Assembly (NCBI GenBank): GCA_941918925.1
Contig: OW799233.1
Location: 176,855,235 to 176,919,234, forward strand
DNA: 64,000 nucleotides
Reading direction: 5' to 3'
Source: Phyto melanocephala
Lineage: Eukaryota > Arthropoda > Insecta > Diptera > Rhinophoridae
Below, one piece after another: positions 57,822-64,000 of this stretch; positions within the stretch are counted from its first letter, which is position 1; each line of letters opens with the position of its first letter. The translations under genes and the position numbers were made by a program. The notes beneath the pieces were generated by a model, which worked only from the letters and a program-made list of their open reading frames with translations, did no database searches and was not told where the DNA came from.

Positions 57822-58335
57822 TTTATACCCTTCACCTGTGGTGCACAAGCTTTGTCATTCCGTTTGTAATTTCTACAATTTTCATTTCTGAAAGCTTATG
57901 AATAGAGGAGTCGATTAAGCCCTGACCGGCTGTCCGTCTGCCCGTGTGTTGGTTGAAATCAACCTTTAGAAGCAACTATATGTTCCTCAGATCTGTAAAT
58001 GGTATCAATCTCTTGGAAATATCCGGGAATGAATCGCTATTGAAATTCAGCACAATCGCCCTATAACTTTCCGAGATATAACCAAAAAACCACGACCACC
58101 TCGTTTCTTTTCACAATTAAAACCACAACATACATATATACTTGTTAGAGTAAACGTAGATCGAATCCCAGCTGGGCCAAAAAAATTTTATTTAATTTTT
58201 TATTTTATATAATAAATTTTAATGTGAACCATTTTTTATTTTGGCTTAAGTTCATTTGTTCTTTTTATTTAATTTTATAATTCAAATTAAATTAAATTGT
58301 AACCATTTTAGGAATATTCTTTCTAAAAATTATTT

Positions 58336-58403
58336 CCGATATTAGCCGAGTGGAATACATTTTCGAAATCAGCTACGATTTCATCATCAGCACTCTTTAT
58401 CGG
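58336..58403 (-). ncRNA. Hammerhead ribozyme motif, copy 1
   Basis: The minus strand has the same 68 nt as copy 3 (59305-59372). See that entry for the fold. Confidence 0.72.
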
Positions 58404-58880
58404 TATACTACTATGTAACTTAAAATTCCTATTTATGTTACAATTGAATGAAATTTAAATTAGTGAATCTTAGTATTAATTTTCATATTTTGTTGAATAT
58501 TTAATTTCACCTATCAAATGACAATTCATAATTCAACATGTTCATATTCTTCTTTATTCGTAATACATTTTCGTTATGCTTTCAATATCCATCCTTTGGC
58601 TGGAATTATTGAAAACAAGGTTGTATTTACATTTTTCATTTATATAAGTCTATCTAGGTGATACACACTGAACAATGAATTCTTGAATGTCATTAACACC
58701 GTGCCATGTGTGTTATAATTATATATTTATATTTTATTCGAACTTTTTTCTATATATTAAATTTTAATGTGAACCATTTTTTATTTTGGCTTAAGTTCAT
58801 TTGTTCTTTTTATTTAATTTTATAATTCAAATTAAATTAAATTGTAACCATTTTAGGAATATTCTTTCTAAAAATTATTT

Positions 58881-58948
58881 CCGATATTAGCCGAGTGGAA
58901 TACATTTTCGAAATCAGCTACGATTTCATCATCAGCACTCTTTATCGG
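58881..58948 (-). ncRNA. Hammerhead ribozyme motif, copy 2
   Basis: The minus strand is identical over 68 nt to copies 1 and 3. It lies in the second repeat unit, direct to copy 1 and inverted to copy 3. Confidence 0.72.
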
Positions 58949-59304
58949 TATACTACTATGTAACTTAAAATTCCTATTTATGTTACAATTGAATGAAATT
59001 TGAATTAGTGAATCTTAGTATTAATTTTCATATTTTGTTGAATATTTAATTTCACCTATCAAATGACAATTCATAATTCAACATGTTCATATTCTTCTTT
59101 ATTCGTAATACATGGATGGATATTGAAAGCATAACGAAAATGTATTACGAATAAAGAAGAATATGAACATGTTGAATTATGAATTGTCATTTGATAGGTG
59201 AAATTAAATATTCAACAAAATATGAAAATTAATACTAAGATTCACTAATTTAAATTTCATTCAATTGTAACATAAATAGGAATTTTAAGTTACATAGTAG
59301 TATA

Positions 59305-59372
59305 CCGATAAAGAGTGCTGATGATGAAATCGTAGCTGATTTCGAAAATGTATTCCACTCGGCTAATATCGG
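59305..59372 (+). ncRNA. Hammerhead ribozyme motif, copy 3
   Basis: Helix I has two parts, CCGAT/ATCGG and GAGTG/CACTC, separated by an internal loop. The core CTGATGA follows helix I. Helix II is GAAATC/GATTTC with a six-base loop, then the core GAAA. Helix III is only about 3 bp with a two-base loop (AATGTATT counted from the last A of GAAA). The cleavage site would be TTC, between 59355 and 59356. One base is extra: a T between CTGATGA and helix II. A very short, nearly palindromic helix III is known from hammerheads of Penelope-like elements, which work as dimers. Confidence 0.75.
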
Positions 59373-59750
59373 AAATAATTTTTAGAAAGAATATTCCTAA
59401 AATGGTTACAATTTAATTTAATTTAAATTATAAAATTAAATAAAAAGAACAAATGAACTTAAGCCAAAATAAAAAATGGTTCACATTAAAATTTAATATA
59501 TAGAAAAAAGTTCGAATAAAATATAAATATATTTTATATAATATTTATATATTTTTTTTAATTTTTTAAAAAATTTTTTTTTATGGTTTTATGTTTTTGT
59601 TTTTAATATATTTTTTTGGAAACATGTTTTTTACATGTATGTACGTATTTTATGAGATTAATGGGGATACAAACAATTGTTATTGCATGACTACACGTTG
59701 TGAAAGGTATATAAGATTCGGCACAGCCGAATATAGCACTGTTACTTGTT

Positions 59751-61435
59751 ACTTCTTAAATTTAAAGGAAAAAAATACTTATAACGCATTGTAATTCTAT
59801 CAATTCTTTAAGATACCGACATATAAAGCACCCTCCTCTTTTTGATATGCGAGTCAGCATGAAGGCTTTTCTTTAAGTTTTAACGACAGATCCAATATTT
59901 TACTGTACAGATGAAATTAAAAATATGTGGAAGTTATCTTGCGCTGGTGTAGCTGTCCTCAATGTTGTTTGCTCCAAATTTCCTTCCTTATTTTGTATGT
60001 TATAGATATTCGCTGAGTTAAATTAATGAAAATTAAATATTGCTGCTACATACAGAATTTTCGTCTAAAGAAACCGGTATTTTTTATATTTAGTCGTAAA
60101 CTCGTGAATGGACGTATAATTTTCATTGTTTAAATTTCGCTACGAAATGTGTAAACTGCCACGTAATTAGCACCACTTATTGTTACTGTGACTTCTTTAA
60201 ATAGGACGAATTACTTTTTATTATATTCAAGGAGATTCTGGAATAAATTTTTGGACGTTGAAATTTTAGTACAAACGTATATAACCATTGCACCTACTAT
60301 GGAGTAGGAAATGAAAACTGAGAGCAAATTCGTAAATATAGTTAAAACGATCTATTTTACGTTCACAGTTTAATGCAAACAAATTTATCACATTTTCCAA
60401 CCATGTTTCTTAAAAAAATCTGCTTCAAATTGTAAACACAGTTTTTAATACCCATTGAAATCGTTAGCCCCATATTCATATAAAAATGTTAATTTTTAGA
60501 AAAAAAAAATCATAGATTTTTGTTTTAAAAAGCTTGTGTAATTGAAAAAAATCATGAATGCGGGAGTAACCCCGTGATGCATGTGTAATTTTGTTTACAC
60601 ATAAATACATACACATTACAGCAATTTATAAAAGGAAATATTTAATTTTTATTTAGGTTTTTTCTTTTGTTTCCTTGTTTTGCATAGAGAATCAGAATAT
60701 TTAACAAGACTAAAAAATTTACGCTTAATAAAATTAATGAAACTTAGAACCAAAAAAGAAAAATAAAATAAAAACTAATAGTACATAAGAAATATTTATA
60801 ATATTCTATATAGAGGTTAGAAATAATTAAAAAAGCAAATATATATTAAATCCTTTTTAACGTTTTGTTGTCATCACAAAGATTATATTTTTAAAATATT
60901 GTATGGAATACTTGATGCATTATCACTTTGTAATAAAAACTTAAAAAAGGAAGAAACAAAAAAAAAAAAAAAAATCACTTTGTATCTAAATGAAAAAATT
61001 GTTTTTAATAAACTGTATTCCATATCGTTTTTTACGCAAACCCAAAAATTACCACTTAGCTTATTTATTTTCTTTTTTTAACGTATAGTAAAAATTGCGT
61101 CTTCTTCTCAGTATTTTTTAAATTTTTTTCTTTTATTGTTATTTAGTATTATTCTTATTGGTTTTTGTATTTTCTGTTTGCTTATTTGATTTTTTATTAT
61201 TATTCTATTTTGCGAATGAACAGAGTGAAACATCTGCATTCTGGGTATGAATGTTAATTTGTTGTTGAATATCTGATTCAGAGAGAAGAGGGTTTACAAT
61301 GGCTGCTGCAGTTACAAATATTGTAATAAAATTCCTTAATTGATATAAAAATGAATAGAAATTTTGTATTTTCCTTATTTAGCCACAAAAAAAAAATACG
61401 ATTTTTTTAAAACAAACGGTCTCTTTCTATACAAC
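59751..61435. other. Spacer and presumed Sar1 3' UTR
   Basis: No gene recognised. Sar1 is transcribed towards this region, so its 3' UTR occupies the upper part; several TTTATT motifs could be polyadenylation signals on the minus strand. Confidence 0.4.
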
Positions 61436-63200
61436 TTAATCAATATACTGCGCTAACCAACGGAATCCTTCGCCATATCCTTGTCTTTTCAGTACTGAGC
61501 ACATGAACAATTCCAATGGGCGACCAGGCAAATCAGAACGTGCTACTTTACCCTGTAAATAAAAAAAAATACATAATTTAATAAACTTTATTTTTAATGG
61601 TTTTTTTCCCTTACAAATCAGTAAAAAATAGTAAAACAATTTTGAGTAACGACAAATAAATACAAAGTTTTATTATGATAACTATAATATAAAGATCTGT
61701 CTAGAAAAAATTATCTCATTTGAAAGCAAACCTGCTGAAAATTATTTTTGCTCTAATTTTTAAAAATAATATATGAAAAATTATATTGTTGTTGTTGTGA
61801 ATATTCACTAACACACATATATAAAATTCAAAATTATACTTAACATAGAGATTTTACCATAGAATTTACCTTGCCGGTGGTTAATTGATATAGACCAAAA
61901 ACATTTCTTAACTCATCTTCACTGGCTGCACCGGGCTTATCGATTTTGTTGCCCAAAATCAGTACAGGGCAATTTGACAAGGCCTCATCTGTGAGAAGGG
62001 AATCTAATTCATTTTTACTTTCTTGGAAGCGTCCACGATCCCATGCATCTATCAAGAAAACAATGGCATCCACAGCTGGGAAATAATCCTTCCACACACG
62101 ACGAGCTAAAATTTAGAGAAAATTTAAATTACGGTTCTTATCAAATCAAAGTTTTTCAACATCCAACGAATTTTGAATGAATATAATCATATTATTATTC
62201 ATCTAGAATTAAGCGCTATTAAATGATAACGTTCGTTAAAGTTGTGTGAAATTATTTGCGTTTGCATTAGTATAATAAAACACATGTTAAGAATTTACTT
62301 GCCAAAAACGAACGCTTTCTATAAACTGCACATTCAACAAAAATGTTAAGTCGTTCATATATACATATACATATGTATGTATGTACATTTATGAATTTAT
62401 ATTTTTTCATTTGCATTAGTACTTGTTATTATCAAGTTATTATCTTTTAAATTGTTCAAACTAATTTTGCTCCAAAACAAATGCATTATTATACATACAT
62501 GCAATGATAAAGAAAAATAAAATAATAAAAACAAACTTACCTTGAGTGTGGCCGCCCAAATCGAATGTAGTGAAACGCATATTGCCAATAGATAATTCTT
62601 CTGATGCTATAGAGGAATAATGAAACAAATAAAATAAAGCAATGTTTAATTCAACTTTTATTTATTTTCTGGATGTAGATTCTTTCTTATTTTTTTGAAA
62701 AATAATATATGCAAACACACATATGTTGGCCACAAGTAAAAAGGACCCAACTCAAATAATTTTAACTTTAAAGGTAAAGGCAAAAATTATTATAAATTGT
62801 ATTATCATAATCTTTTTGTTTTTTTGTTTGTTATTTTACTATTATTACAATTGCATTAAATTTTTGTTTTAAGGTATGTTTGTTTGAAATGTATTGGATT
62901 TGCTGAAAAACTTAATATCGAAAAAAAAAAAAAATAATACGAGATAGGGCCTTTCTACTTGCGACCATGGATATGTATGTATGTACATTTTATTATAATT
63001 TTAATAAAAATATGAGGATTACGCTCTCTGACAAAAACTGACAATATACTTTTAAACAATTTTGTTGTTTTTATACATACTGGGATGTAAAGTTGGTACA
63101 TGTTGAGCTAATTTATCATCTTTCAGCATGTGCAACAATGTTGTTTTACCAGCATTATCCAGTCCAAGGAACAACAATTTACCAGATTTTTTCCACAGAC
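61436..63200 (-). CDS. Sar1: Sar1 GTPase, 5'-partial
   Basis: Four exons in frame on the minus strand: 63200-63081, 62606-62541, 62105-61870 and 61552-61436, encoding 178 residues. The family is 193 long, so only about 15 N-terminal residues (the amphipathic helix) lie on an exon beyond the window. Visible motifs: GLDNAGKTT (P-loop), TLHPTSEELSIG (switch I), [13 protein letters not shown] (switch II), GNKID (guanine binding) and the invariant C-terminus [20 protein letters not shown]. Sar1 recruits the COPII coat at ER exit sites. Sequence conservation is very high, with no sign of disruption. Confidence 0.97.
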
Positions 63201-64000
63201 CTGTTTGTATTAAAAGAAAACGTATAAAGAATTAAGTAATGATTTTAACAAAAGTTTTACAGATACATATTATTACATATGTTATGTTTTTTCTCCTTTA
63301 TTTTTTTTAAGACATTTAGCCTGTTTAACGATGTCAAAAGAAAACCCAAGTGAAATTTTCATTCGTACAAATACGTTGAAAACAAAAAAATTTTTTAGTT
63401 TTTGTTGTTGTCGTTTTCAATATATTTGTAAGAATGAAAATTTCGTTCGCATTTAGATAAACAGGCAGTTTATGTTTCTTTCAAATTTTATAAAAAAGTT
63501 AACTTAAAAAATATTTCAACATGGGAATAACAATTTATAAAAATACAAGACTGTGCCCCGCGACTTCGTCATCGCAGTTATCGGCACGAAAGGAGTCTCT
63601 TTTAGAAATAATCCAGGTTGTTTGTTATCTGTTTGGCGAATTTTATTTGAATTTGTTTAGAGTAATTCATATCTATAATTCTATAAACGAAGTTGGATCA
63701 TTTAATTTTTTGCGCTACCGAAAACGGCTTATAATGCTTGATATCACGCTATGGTTAATATAATTTTTTGCAATTGAGATTACGGATTGACTGTTATTAA
63801 AATCAGCTATTATTTTTCTTTTAAATTTATTGAATATTTACTTCGAACCCTTGCTAAGCAATTCACGAAAAACGTCCCCAACGAGTTTAAAGAACAAAAA
63901 CAAATTAGATGTAAATTTCTCTATACGCTTCTGATTTGATCTTTTAAAAAATAAATTCTTTTTTTGCAAGTAGTTTTTCATTATTAAAAGCAATAAGAAA
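63201..64000 (-). other. Sar1 upstream intron, to the window end
   Basis: No first coding exon of Sar1 and no repeat end was recognised. The 80-codon plus-strand ORF at 63521-63763 resembles nothing known. Confidence 0.45.

Larger units (their letters stand above)
58205..59525. mobile_element. Penelope-like (or retrozyme-like) repeats: two direct, one inverted
   Basis: A unit of about 380-410 bp appears three times: minus at 58205-58597, minus at 58729-59113 and plus at 59115-59525. The second and third face each other around a 26-bp loop. Every unit contains a hammerhead motif. Direct plus inverted copies of an LTR-like unit with a hammerhead are a hallmark of Penelope-like elements, but no reverse transcriptase or GIY-YIG coding sequence is present, so the parent family is inferred. 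Confidence 0.65.
57822..59750 (+). mobile_element. HINE copy split by a hammerhead-bearing retroelement
   Basis: The left end TTATACCCTTCACCTGTGGT and core run to about 58200. The right end resumes at about 59530 and finishes with the ATTCGGCACAGCCGAAT hairpin and TTACTTGTT. The intervening 1.3 kb is foreign. Confidence 0.8.

Overview
The window is AT-rich, intron-bearing nuclear DNA from a higher fly (Diptera, Schizophora; a calyptrate fly is my inference). The evidence is the set of fly-like conserved genes with short GT-AG introns and the many copies of a dipteran repeat type carrying (GTCY)n and TA-rich cores (mini-me/DINE-like, helentron-associated elements). No prokaryotic, CRISPR, rRNA or tRNA feature was recognised.

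Layout: 1-0.7 kb, two exons of a cysteine-rich arthropod multicopy protein. 1.9-7.8 kb (-), a Ty3/gypsy retrotransposon with an intact gag but a pol interrupted by one stop codon. 9.3-11 kb, tandem repeats ending in a mobile-element terminus. 11.2-12.7 kb, a PAR-binding zinc finger (PBZ) protein convergent with trax. 13-18.6 kb, a repeat block. 18.7-23.2 kb, Cog2 (+), with two mobile elements in intron 2. 24.2-31.1 kb, Hibch (-), with a 5.2-kb intron full of repeats. 31.6-46.8 kb, a gene-free repeat region (TIR elements, helentron-like elements, Helitrons in tandem, a Helitron helicase relic, a large inverted repeat). 47.1-54.0 kb, a tandem duplication of a two-gene block. 55.7-56.9 kb, the JMJD6/PSR gene. 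57.8-59.75 kb, a helentron-like element invaded by repeats carrying hammerhead-ribozyme motifs. 61.4-63.2 kb (-), Sar1, with its first coding exon outside the window.

Two signals stand out. First, the block BLOC1S5 (muted) + TMEM199 is present twice. Copy A (47.3-48.8 kb) keeps TMEM199 and has a broken muted; copy B (52.4-53.9 kb) keeps muted and has a broken TMEM199. In both copies the muted stop (or its remnant) and the TMEM199 start codon are only about 10 bp apart, which suggests an ancestral dicistronic transcript resolved by reciprocal gene loss. Second, three identical 68-nt sequences at 58.3, 58.9 and 59.3 kb fold as a hammerhead ribozyme with a very short helix III, as in Penelope-like elements and retrozymes.

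Several host genes serve membrane traffic: Sar1 (COPII), Cog2 (Golgi tethering), BLOC1S5 (endosome to lysosome-related organelle) and TMEM199 (V-ATPase assembly). Hibch (valine catabolism), trax (small-RNA processing), PBZ (DNA damage) and JMJD6 (nuclear hydroxylase) are unrelated to these. Exon boundaries were set by hand from splice consensus and reading-frame continuity, not from transcripts.
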